DNA of 64,000 bases, taken from the NCBI GenBank assembly GCA_964435115.1, contig CAYSYM010000006.1, positions 45,184-109,183 of the forward strand, in the 5' to 3' direction. Numbering within the stretch: the stretch's first letter is position 1; each line of letters begins with the position of its first letter. Shown here one piece after another: positions 8,083-15,207 of this stretch. The translations under genes were made by a program, and so were the position numbers. The DNA is from CAYSYM01 sp964435115 (GTDB taxonomy: Bacteria; Chloroflexota; UBA6077; CF-72). The notes beneath the pieces were generated by a model. That model made no database searches, was not told the origin of the DNA, and worked only from the letters and a program-made list of their open reading frames with translations.

Positions 8083-8088
8083 TAGAAT
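8083..8088 (+). promoter_or_regulatory. Putative -10 box of a leaderless message for the small membrane protein
   Basis: TAGAAT lies 11 nt before the ATG at 8100. The spacer is CG-rich and carries no Shine-Dalgarno sequence. The same box and a nearly identical CGCGCCC-ATG junction occur in front of the pterin dehydratase gene at 57828-57845. Confidence 0.45.
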
Positions 8089-8099
8089 CAGGCGCGCCC

Positions 8100-8357
8100 A
8101 TGCTGCTCTACATTGCCCTCTACGTCGTCGGCATCCTGGTCGGCCTGGGCGCCAGCATGGCGTTCGATGTGCAGCTCCGCCGCCCCGGGAGCAGGCAGGC
8201 GGTTGGCCTGGTCATCTTCGCCTTCCTGCTGTGGGGCGCCCTGTCCATCACGAACACCCCGTTCACGGACGTGCTGCTTCCGTTCGTCTGGGCCGGGACG
8301 GGCCTGCTGACCGGCCTGGGCAGCCGCACGACGGAAGCCGTCGCGCACGATGGCTAA
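8100..8357 (+). CDS. Small membrane protein with three predicted helices
   Basis: I do not recognise this 85-residue protein beyond its topology. Hydrophobic segments lie at about residues 4-22, 34-51 and 58-74, with an Arg-rich loop (RRPGSR) between the first two, and the C-terminal tail is hydrophilic. Its frame overlaps the start of the histidine-kinase gene by 8 bp (8350-8357), so the two are almost certainly translationally coupled. The kinase itself has no membrane segment, which makes this protein a candidate membrane partner or signal input for it. That role is an inference from position only. Confidence 0.7.
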   Translation: MLLYIALYVVGILVGLGASMAFDVQLRRPGSRQAVGLVIFAFLLWGALSITNTPFTDVLLPFVWAGTGLLTGLGSRTTEAVAHDG

Positions 8358-9867
8358 GCGCCACGACGAACGGACGGCGACCTCGGCCCGGACGCGCGGG
8401 GCGTTCGACGCGTTCGACGCCTGCGCCGGCCTCCCCGAGGAGGACCAGGCGGTGCTCCAGCGTGTCGCGGGCCACCTCGGGCTGCTGGCCGATCTCACGC
8501 ACGCCGACGTGGCGCTCTTTGCGCGCGCCGAGGACAGGGCCTGCCTCGTGGCGCAGGCGCAGCCCGTGCCGGTGCCCAGCCTGTACGCGCACCCGCTCCA
8601 GCGCGGCGCCTTCGCGCGGGAGCAGGCGCCGGGGGTCTACCGCATCCTCTTCGACGGCCACGGCCGCCACCACGTGAACGGGACCGTCATTCGGGGCGCC
8701 CCGGTGCTGCAAGAGGTGTTCCCGGTTCGAAACGCTCGCGGCGAGATCATCGGCGCCCTGCGTACCGAGATGCTCATGATCGAGCACGAGCGGCAGCGGA
8801 AGCGGCACGCGACCTTCCGCCGCGCCGTCGCCCGCGCCCGCGACCTGATCGCCGCCGGGCGGATGCAGGGTGGCGAGAAGCTCGGCCGGCTCGGCGTCCA
8901 CGACGGCGTCATGGTCATCGACGCCGCGGGACGCATCGAGTACGTGAGCGCTCCGGCCGAGCACCTGTACCGCCGGCTGGGCTACGCCGATAACCTCGTC
9001 AAGACGCAGCTCCAGGAGTTGGAAACGAACGAGTACATCTGCTTCAAGGCGATGGAGAAGGGGGTGTGCCTGGAGCAGCGCGTGCAGGAGCAGGACCTGG
9101 TGTGGATCAAGCGGGTGATCCCGCTGCCGCCCGCGGAGGGCGAGGGCTGGGGCGGCTGGCTGGCCGGCCGTCTCGCCGGGCCGGCCGGGGCCATCGTCGC
9201 CATCGAGGACGTCACCGACGAGCTGCGCAAGGAGCAGGAGCTGAAGATCAAGGCGGCGATGATCCAGGAGATCCACCACCGGGTGAAGAACAACCTGCAG
9301 ACCATCGCCGCCCTGCTGCGTTTGCAGGCCCGGCGCACGGGCGACCCGCGGGTCGCCGACCAGCTCCACGAAACCATCGGCCGCATCATCTCGATCGCTG
9401 TGGTGCACGAGTTCCTCAGCCACGAGGAGACGAGCGCCATCAACATCCACGAGGTGAGCAACCGCATCCTGGCGGAGGTCCGGACCGGCGTGCTGGACCC
9501 GACGCGGCCGATCGCGCTGAGCGTGGAGGGCTCGCGCGGCTTCACGCTGCCGGCGCAGCAGGCCACCTCGTGCGCGCTGATCATCAACGAGCTGGTCCAG
9601 AACGCCGTCGAGCACGCCTTTGGGAACCGTGATCGGGGTAAGATCGTCGTGCGCCTGGCCGAGCGCGGCGATAGCCTCTGCGTCGAGATCGAAGACGACG
9701 GGCAGGGGCTGCCGCCCGGGTTCGATCCCGAGGTGCAGGGTGGACTGGGCCTGCAGATCGTCCGCACACTGGTGCGGGAGGACCTGAAGGGCGAGTTCGA
9801 GTTGCGGAACGGGGCCGGCGTGAAGGCCCTGGTGTCGTTCCCCCGGTGGGTGGCCAAGGCGGAGTGA
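8350..9867 (+). CDS. Cytoplasmic sensor histidine kinase, PdtaS-like (GAF-PAS-HisKA_2-HATPase)
   Basis: The 505-residue protein has an N-terminal GAF-like domain (about 20-160), a PAS-like domain (about 175-290, with DGVMVIDAAGRIEYVS), a HisKA_2 dimerisation domain with EIHHRVKNNLQT at 308-319 (phosphoacceptor His309 or His310), and a C-terminal ATPase domain with an N-box (ELVQNAVEHAF) and a DDGQGLPPG glycine box. This layout matches the actinobacterial PdtaS and related kinases that signal to ANTAR regulators. There is no membrane segment. An ANTAR regulator gene follows after 10 bp, which fits that pairing. The ATG start overlaps the small membrane-protein gene by 8 bp. Confidence 0.92.
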   Translation: MAKRHDERTATSARTRGAFDAFDACAGLPEEDQAVLQRVAGHLGLLADLTHADVALFARAEDRACLVAQAQPVPVPSLYAHPLQRGAFAREQAPGVYRILFDGHGRHHVNGTVIRGAPVLQEVFPVRNARGEIIGALRTEMLMIEHERQRKRHATFRRAVARARDLIAAGRMQGGEKLGRLGVHDGVMVIDAAGRIEYVSAPAEHLYRRLGYADNLVKTQLQELETNEYICFKAMEKGVCLEQRVQEQDLVWIKRVIPLPPAEGEGWGGWLAGRLAGPAGAIVAIEDVTDELRKEQELKIKAAMIQEIHHRVKNNLQTIAALLRLQARRTGDPRVADQLHETIGRIISIAVVHEFLSHEETSAINIHEVSNRILAEVRTGVLDPTRPIALSVEGSRGFTLPAQQATSCALIINELVQNAVEHAFGNRDRGKIVVRLAERGDSLCVEIEDDGQGLPPGFDPEVQGGLGLQIVRTLVREDLKGEFELRNGAGVKALVSFPRWVAKAE

Positions 9868-9877
9868 GCAGGAGCGA

Positions 9878-10477
9878 GTGTCCGAGCGGGTGAAAGCAAC
9901 GCGGATCCTGGTGGCAGAGGACGAGGTGATCTCGCGCATGGACCTGCGCGAGATGCTCTCCAACCTGGGGTACGAGGTCGTCGGCGAGGCCGGCGATGGT
10001 GTCACGGCGGTGAACCGGGCGCGTGAGCTGCGCCCGGACCTCGTGGTGATGGACATCAAGATGCCGGAGCTGGACGGCATCGCGGCGGCCCAGGCGCTCG
10101 GCGAGGAGCACGTGGCGCCGGTCCTCCTGCTGACCGCCTACTCGGACCGGGACTTCGTCGACCGGGCGGCGGACGCCGGGGTGATGGGTTACCTGGTCAA
10201 ACCGTTCGCTGAAGCGGAGCTGAAGCCAGCTATCGAGGTCGCGCTGGCGCGCTGGCGCGAGATACGCCACCTGGAGCAGGACCTGGCCCAGACGAAGGAG
10301 ACGCTCGAGACACGGAAGCTCGTCGAACGGGCCAAGGGCGTCCTGATGGACACGCAGGCCCTGAAGGAGGCGGACGCCTTCCGACGGATCCAGCGCCTGA
10401 GCATGAACTCCCGTAAGAGCATGCGTGAGGTGGCCGAGGCGATCCTGCTGGCGCACGAAGCCGGGCGCGAGCTGTGA
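9878..10477 (+). CDS. Response regulator with ANTAR RNA-binding output domain (PdtaR-like)
   Basis: The 199-residue protein has a receiver domain (about 8-125) with Glu14-Asp15, phosphoacceptor Asp59, Thr86 and Lys108. A short coiled linker follows, then an ANTAR domain (about 138-193) containing LVERAKGVLMD and the FRRIQRLSMNSRKSMREVAEAIL helix. ANTAR domains bind paired hexaloop hairpins in RNA and prevent transcription termination. It forms a two-component pair with the kinase 10 bp upstream. The GTG at 9878 follows an AGGAG sequence. I did not find a matching twin-hairpin target in the window, so its regulon is unknown. Confidence 0.93.
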   Translation: MSERVKATRILVAEDEVISRMDLREMLSNLGYEVVGEAGDGVTAVNRARELRPDLVVMDIKMPELDGIAAAQALGEEHVAPVLLLTAYSDRDFVDRAADAGVMGYLVKPFAEAELKPAIEVALARWREIRHLEQDLAQTKETLETRKLVERAKGVLMDTQALKEADAFRRIQRLSMNSRKSMREVAEAILLAHEAGREL

Positions 10478-10571
10478 GCTGCGGGACCGTTCCCTGACAC
10501 CGGGGCAGGCTGGGGTGAGGGCCGGCGTTCCGCTAAGCGCTCCGCGCTCACGGAGCCCGAGTGTCGCGCAC

Positions 10572-11213
10572 GTGGGCCGCGACGTCGGGGAATCCGGTGG
10601 CCATAGGCCTGCTCGTCTGGATCGAGCGTTCTACACACGGCCGACGCTCGAGGTCGCTCGCGACCTGCTCGGGAAGGTGCTCGTGCACGTGGTGGATGGG
10701 GCGCGGCGGGCCGGGCGCATCGTCGAGACCGAGGCGTACGTGGGTCCGCTCGACGCGGCTTCGCACGCGCGCAGTGGCCCGTCCGGCCGCGCCAGCCTCA
10801 TGTTTGGACAAGCAGGCCGCGCCTACGTCTACCTCGTCTACGGGCTGCACTGGTGCTTCAACGCCGTGACCGAAGCCGAGGGCACTCCAGGCGCGGTGCT
10901 CGTACGGGCGGTCGAGCCCGCCGAAGCCGCGGCCGGCGAGCGTGCCAGTGGTCCGGCGCTCGTGTGTCGGGCGCTCCGCATCGATCGAAGGTGCAACGGG
11001 GTCGACCTGACCGGCGGCGAGCTGTTCGTCGAGGACGGGGCGCCTGTCTGCGACGCCGAGGTGCGGGTGGGCCCGCGGGTCGGCGTCCACTACGCGGGCG
11101 CCTGGGCTGAGCGCCCGTGGCGCTTCTGGATCGACGGCTCACCCCACGTCTCCAGGCGCACGCCCGGGCGGCCGTTCCACCGCGCGGCGCTGAGCGGTGC
11201 CGACGCTGGCTGA
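10572..11213 (+). CDS. mpg: 3-methyladenine DNA glycosylase (AAG/MPG family)
   Basis: This alkylation-repair enzyme flips out and excises alkylated purines. Recognisable family blocks are FYTRPTLEVARDLLGKVLV at the N-terminus, GRIVETEAYVG containing the catalytic Glu that activates water, SHARSGPSGRASLMFG, the GRAYVYLVYGLHWCFN core, and a late RVGVHYAGAWAERPWRFW. The start is uncertain. The frame is open back to 10425, but family proteins begin about ten residues before FYTRP. The in-frame GTG at 10572 gives roughly 20 extra residues and the GTG at 10515 about 39; neither has a good ribosome binding site. It follows the ANTAR regulator by about 94 bp with no obvious functional link. Confidence 0.85.
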   Translation: MGRDVGESGGHRPARLDRAFYTRPTLEVARDLLGKVLVHVVDGARRAGRIVETEAYVGPLDAASHARSGPSGRASLMFGQAGRAYVYLVYGLHWCFNAVTEAEGTPGAVLVRAVEPAEAAAGERASGPALVCRALRIDRRCNGVDLTGGELFVEDGAPVCDAEVRVGPRVGVHYAGAWAERPWRFWIDGSPHVSRRTPGRPFHRAALSGADAG

Positions 11214-11309
11214 GCCCGTGGTAGGATGGTCCCCAGAGGTCGACGGCGATCCTCGCGATGAATGGTTTCACTCCCTGATGGCAACGGCGCCAGACAAACG
11301 GGGGTACGT

Positions 11310-12518
11310 ATGTCTGTACACGTTCGCAACGCCCGCGGCACGGCACCGGCGGCCCGCGGGCGTCCGACTAATGGGCGGGCTCAGCCCGTCGGCGCCAGCT
11401 CGGCACGCGCTGAGGCGGGCGGGGCGCCCGTGCTGAGCCCCCTTGAGCGGGAGCGCGCAGCGCTCGGGGGCGAGCAGCCGGGCCCGCTCACGGAGCACGA
11501 GGCGCTGGGGATCGGCGCCGACCGGCTGCGGGAGATGTTCGAGGTCATGCTCCTCGCGCGCGCGGTCGACGAGCGCCAGTGGATTCTGAACCGGAGTGGA
11601 CGGCAGGCGTTCCACATCTCGTGCCAGGGCCACGAAGGATCGGGCGTCGGCAGCGCGTTCGCGTTACGGCGTGGCACCGACGTCATGGTCCCCTACTACC
11701 GCAGCCTGGCCGCGGCGCTGGCGTTCGGGATGACCGCTCGCGACACCCTGCTGGCAGGCCTGGCGCGGGCTGAGGACCCGGCCTGCGGCGGGCGCCAGAT
11801 GCCGGCCCACTTCGGCCACGCTCGCCTGAAGATCCTGACCAGCGGTAGCCCGGTCGCCACGCAGATCCCGCACGCCGTAGGCGCGGCGCTCGCCAGCAAG
11901 ATCCGTGGCGACGGCGCCGTGGCGATCACCTACTTCGGCGAGGGCGCCTCGTCCAAGGGTGACTTCCACGAGGGCCTCAATTTCGCGGCGATCCACCGGC
12001 TGCCGGTGATCTTCGTCTGCGAGAACAACCACTACGCGATCAGCGTGCCACAGTCCAAGCAGATGGCGGTGGCGAGCGTGGCGCTTCGGGGCCAGGGGTA
12101 CGGCATGCCCGGGGTGGCGGTGGACGGCACGGATGCGCTGGCGGTGTACCGAGCTGTGAAAGAGGCCGCGGAGCGCGCGCGGGCGGGCCAAGGGCCGACG
12201 CTGGTCGAGTCGAACGTGGTCCGGCTGACGCCTCACTCGTCGGACGACGACGACCGCCGCTACCGGCCCGAGAGCGAGCGCGAGGAGGCCCGCCACCGGG
12301 ACCCGATCGCGCGGTTCGCGAGCTACCTGCGTGCCGCCGGCGTGCTAGACGACGCGTCCGAGGCCGCGGTGCGAGAGCGCGTCAAGGCCGAGGTGGACGA
12401 GGCGCTGGCATACGCGGAGCGGGCGTTGCCGCCGGCGCCGGAGACCGCGTTCGACCACGTCTACGCGGGTGTGCGCGTGCCAGACGTACGCGCCAGGCTG
12501 CGCGCAGGGGGGAGGTAG
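11310..12518 (+). CDS. 2-oxoacid dehydrogenase E1 component, alpha subunit
   Basis: This 402-residue thiamin-diphosphate enzyme subunit works with the beta subunit encoded 2 bp downstream to decarboxylate a 2-oxoacid and acylate the lipoyl group of E2. The ThDP-binding signature runs from GEGASSKGDFHEG to NFAAIHRLPVIFVCENN. A phosphorylation-loop-like segment (THSS-type, here PHSSDDDDRRY) follows. The sequence style (YYRSLAAALAFGM, SGSPVATQIPHAVG) is closest to branched-chain 2-oxoacid dehydrogenases, but pyruvate or acetoin cannot be excluded. I prefer the ATG at 11310 to the GTG at 11262; the first 45 residues are low in complexity. A TAGGAT box at 11222-11227 may be the -10 element. Confidence 0.92.
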   Translation: MSVHVRNARGTAPAARGRPTNGRAQPVGASSARAEAGGAPVLSPLERERAALGGEQPGPLTEHEALGIGADRLREMFEVMLLARAVDERQWILNRSGRQAFHISCQGHEGSGVGSAFALRRGTDVMVPYYRSLAAALAFGMTARDTLLAGLARAEDPACGGRQMPAHFGHARLKILTSGSPVATQIPHAVGAALASKIRGDGAVAITYFGEGASSKGDFHEGLNFAAIHRLPVIFVCENNHYAISVPQSKQMAVASVALRGQGYGMPGVAVDGTDALAVYRAVKEAAERARAGQGPTLVESNVVRLTPHSSDDDDRRYRPESEREEARHRDPIARFASYLRAAGVLDDASEAAVRERVKAEVDEALAYAERALPPAPETAFDHVYAGVRVPDVRARLRAGGR

Positions 12519-12520
12519 CA

Positions 12521-13504
12521 GTGGCGCAGCTCACGCTCGTCGAGGCCGTGCGGACGGCCATGGCGGAAGAGATGGCGGCCGACCCGAGTGTGATCGTGCT
12601 GGGAGAGGACGTGGGGGTGCACGGGGGCGTGTTCCGGGCAACGGACGGCCTGCAGAAGCAGTTTGGCGAGCTGCGCGTGATCGACACGCCGCTGGCCGAG
12701 CTCGGCATTGCCGGCGTGGCCATCGGCGCGGCGATGAACGGTCTGCGTCCGGTCGCGGAGATCCAGTTCGCCGACTACATCCACCCCGCGTACGACCAGA
12801 TCGTCAACGAGGCGGCCAAGATCCGCTACCGCTCGAACGGCACGTTCGCGTGCCCGGTGGTGTTCCGCGCCCCGTTTGGCCCGGGCGTGCATGGCGGGCT
12901 GTACCACTCGCAGAGCGTGGAAGCGCTGTTCTTCCACGTGCCCGGCCTGAAGATCGTCGTCCCGAGCACCCCGTACGACGCGAAGGGGCTGCTCAAGTCG
13001 TCGATCCGAGACGACGACCCGGTGCTCTTCTTCGAGCACAAGAAGATGTACCGGCGCGTGCGGGGGGAGGTGCCGGAGGAGGACTACACGCTGCCGATTG
13101 GCAAGGCCGAGGTGAAGCGACCGGGCGCCGACCTGAGCATCATCACCTACGGGATGGGCGTGCACCTGGCCCTGGAGGCGAGCCAGAGGCTGGCGAGCGA
13201 GGACGGGGTCCAGGCGGAGGTGCTCGACCTGCGGACGCTCGTGCCGCTGGATGCGGAAGCGATCAAGGGCACGGTGGCCAGGACGAGCAAGGTGCTGATC
13301 CTCCACGAGGACAACAAGACCGGAGGGATCGGCGCCGAGGTGGCGGCGCTCATCGCCGAGGAGTGCTTCCAGGAGCTGGACGGGCCGATCGTACGCCTGG
13401 CCGCCGCGGATACGCACATCCCCTATGCGCCTGAGCTCGAAGAGGCGGTCCTGCCCAACGTGCAGGACGTCATCCTGGCAGCCCGCCAGCTCGCCAGCTA
13501 CTGA
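12521..13504 (+). CDS. 2-oxoacid dehydrogenase E1 component, beta subunit
   Basis: The 327-residue protein is the transketolase-like beta subunit of the same alpha2beta2 E1 enzyme. Family blocks are EEMAADPSVIVLGEDVG near the N-terminus (the Glu that activates ThDP), the FADYIHPAYDQIVNEAAK segment (residues 86-103), FGPGVHGGLYHSQSVEALF (a His-containing motif) and PDLS-type C-terminal strands with LHEDNKTGGIGAEVAALI. The GTG start at 12521 follows GGGAGGTAG, only 2 bp after the alpha-subunit stop, so the two are translationally coupled. E2 follows 8 bp after its end. E3 (dihydrolipoamide dehydrogenase) is not in the window. Confidence 0.95.
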   Translation: MAQLTLVEAVRTAMAEEMAADPSVIVLGEDVGVHGGVFRATDGLQKQFGELRVIDTPLAELGIAGVAIGAAMNGLRPVAEIQFADYIHPAYDQIVNEAAKIRYRSNGTFACPVVFRAPFGPGVHGGLYHSQSVEALFFHVPGLKIVVPSTPYDAKGLLKSSIRDDDPVLFFEHKKMYRRVRGEVPEEDYTLPIGKAEVKRPGADLSIITYGMGVHLALEASQRLASEDGVQAEVLDLRTLVPLDAEAIKGTVARTSKVLILHEDNKTGGIGAEVAALIAEECFQELDGPIVRLAAADTHIPYAPELEEAVLPNVQDVILAARQLASY

Positions 13505-13512
13505 GGGGGTTC

Positions 13513-14883
13513 ATGCCGACCATCGTGAAGCTGCCGCAGCTCGGCGAGTCCGTCGCCGAGGGGACGATTGGCCGCTGGCTGAAGCAACCGGGCGAGCGCG
13601 TGGAGCGGGACGAGCCGCTGGTGGAGGTGTTGACGGACAAGGTGAACGCCGAGGTGCCGAGCCCCGTCTCGGGCGTCCTGCGCGAGATCCTCGCGGCCGA
13701 GGGCTCGACGGTCGCGGTAAAGACCGACATCGCGGTGATCGCCGAGGGGGCGGACGTGGACGCGAGCGTGGCGCCCGTGGCAGGCGCGCCCGCCCCGTCG
13801 CCGGCTGCGCCAGCGAGCGTGGGCGCCTCGGCGCCCACGCCGCCGCCGTTCACGTTCGAGGACGCGCCGGGCGGCGGTCCAACTAGCTCCGCGCGCGCGG
13901 CCGAGCAGGGCGCCGGCGGCGCTCCCCCGGACGGTGGCGCGAAGCGCTTCTACACCCCGGTCGTGCTGCGCCTGGCGCAGGAGCACGGCCTGGACCTGGC
14001 CGCCCTCCACGGCACCGGGCTCGGCGGTCGCGTGACACGCAAGGACGTCGAGCGGGCGCTCGCCGAGCGGACGGCCGCGCCGGTCTCGCCTCGCGCTCCG
14101 ACGGAAGCCGGGCAGCGGCCGGGCGCAGGCGCCCCGCTCGTCCTGGGGGCGCCGGAGGCGGAGGCGCCGCGGGCCGCTGCCGCCGCGGGCGCCGACGAGG
14201 TGCGCGAGCTCACCCCCATGCGCCGGGCGATCGCCCAGCACATGGCCCGCTCACGGGCCGAGATCCCGGATGCCTGGTCGATGGTCGAGGTCGACGTGAC
14301 CAACCTCGTCCGCTACCGGGCGTCGGTCCAGGCCGAGTGGCTGCCGCGCGAGGGGTACGAGCTCACCTACCTGCCGTTCTTCGTCAAGGCGGTGCTGGCC
14401 GGGCTGCGGGCCGTCCCCGAGCTGAACGCATCCTGGGAGGGAGACCGCGTCGTCTACCACCGCCAGCACCACCTGGGCATCGCGGTATCCGTGGCGCAGG
14501 GGCTGGTGGTACCGGTGCTGCGCGGCGCCGACCAGCTCAGCGTGGCCGGCATCGCGCGCGGGCTGCGAGAGATCGTGCAGAAGACGCGCGGCGGCAAGCT
14601 GACGCCGGACGACCTGGAGGGCGCCACGTTCACCGTCAATAACCCCGGCTCGCTCGGCTCGATCATGAGCCAGCCGATCATCCCCGTGGGGCAGGCTGGT
14701 ATCGTGACCATGGAGGCCATCTCGAAGCGGCCGGTGGTGACGGGCGACGACGCCATCGCCATCCGGAGCATGATGCACTGCTGCCTGAGCTTCGACCACC
14801 GCGTCCTCGACGGCGCCCTGGCCCTCACGTTCCTGCGCACGGTCAAGGACCAGCTTGAGGCCGCCGAGCAGTCAGTCTACTAG
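13513..14883 (+). CDS. Dihydrolipoamide acyltransferase (E2) of 2-oxoacid dehydrogenase complex
   Basis: The 456-residue protein has an N-terminal lipoyl domain with the lipoylated Lys43 in the TDKVNAEVPSP motif, an Ala/Pro-rich linker, a peripheral-subunit-binding domain (about 146-182, with HGLDLAALHGTGLGGRVTRK), a second Ala/Pro linker, and a C-terminal catalytic acyltransferase domain with SFDHRVLDGA (catalytic His and Asp). The linkers are typical of swinging-arm E2 proteins. It is third in the E1alpha-E1beta-E2 operon and starts with ATG 8 bp after E1beta. A single lipoyl domain and the DKV (not DKA) motif favour the branched-chain type, as does the neighbouring E1alpha. Confidence 0.94.
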   Translation: MPTIVKLPQLGESVAEGTIGRWLKQPGERVERDEPLVEVLTDKVNAEVPSPVSGVLREILAAEGSTVAVKTDIAVIAEGADVDASVAPVAGAPAPSPAAPASVGASAPTPPPFTFEDAPGGGPTSSARAAEQGAGGAPPDGGAKRFYTPVVLRLAQEHGLDLAALHGTGLGGRVTRKDVERALAERTAAPVSPRAPTEAGQRPGAGAPLVLGAPEAEAPRAAAAAGADEVRELTPMRRAIAQHMARSRAEIPDAWSMVEVDVTNLVRYRASVQAEWLPREGYELTYLPFFVKAVLAGLRAVPELNASWEGDRVVYHRQHHLGIAVSVAQGLVVPVLRGADQLSVAGIARGLREIVQKTRGGKLTPDDLEGATFTVNNPGSLGSIMSQPIIPVGQAGIVTMEAISKRPVVTGDDAIAIRSMMHCCLSFDHRVLDGALALTFLRTVKDQLEAAEQSVY

Positions 14884-14919
14884 TGGGTCAGTTCCGGCGA
14901 GCGCGTGTTGCTGCAATTC

Positions 14920-14948
14920 TTGGTCCGGGCGCTGGCGGCTGGTAGCAT
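14920..14948 (+). promoter_or_regulatory. Candidate sigma-70-type promoter for pyrG
   Basis: TTGGTC (14920-14925) and TAGCAT (14943-14948) are separated by 17 bp, the optimal spacing. It lies 37 bp after the E2 stop codon and would start a transcript near 14955 with a leader of about 250 nt before the pyrG start at 15208. Confidence 0.5.
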
Positions 14949-14952
14949 GTAA

Positions 14953-15006
14953 GCCCGTGGACCACACGGGCACGCCAGCGAGACGCGCTCAGCACCGCAG
15001 CGTCTC
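14953..15006 (+). other. Two hairpins in the pyrG leader
   Basis: The putative 5' end of the pyrG message carries two perfect 7-bp stems. GCCCGTG at 14953-14959 pairs with 14965-14971 across a 5-nt loop, and GAGACGC at 14980-14986 pairs with 15000-15006 across a 13-nt loop. They precede the terminator-like hairpin at 15030-15061. This could be an attenuator-type leader or a small RNA; no known RNA family was recognised. Confidence 0.4.
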
Positions 15007-15029
15007 ACCTTCTCCAGTCGCACCGTTCC

Positions 15030-15061
15030 GCCGACGCCCCGACACCGGGGCGTCGGCTCTT
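15030..15061 (+). terminator. Intrinsic-terminator-like hairpin in the pyrG leader
   Basis: GCCGACGCCCC (15030-15040) pairs perfectly with GGGGCGTCGGC (15047-15057), an 11-bp stem with a 6-nt loop, followed by TCTTT. It may end the E1-E2 operon. It may also act as an attenuator for pyrG, since a promoter-like sequence lies upstream of it and 146 bp separate it from the pyrG start. The T-tract is short, so its efficiency is uncertain. Confidence 0.55.
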
Positions 15062-15207
15062 TGTGCCACTCGCCAGGCGGCCGGCGGCTTGGCGCCCGCT
15101 GCGCAGCGCCCCCCAGGTGGAGCGTTCCAAGCGTCCGAGTCCGTGAGCCCTGGTCGCGGCCGGCCGTGGCACGCCGGAGCCCGCGCGCCACGACGGGGGA
15201 GCGCAGC

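Noticed and set aside
8700..8740. tRNA-like GGTTCGAA sequence
   Set aside because: It lies inside the histidine-kinase gene and cannot fold into a cloverleaf. I saw no other tRNA candidate in the window.
12382..14799. Leftward open frames opposite the E1-E2 genes
   Set aside because: Shadows of the E1/E2 genes on the other strand; the sense frames carry complete enzyme motifs.
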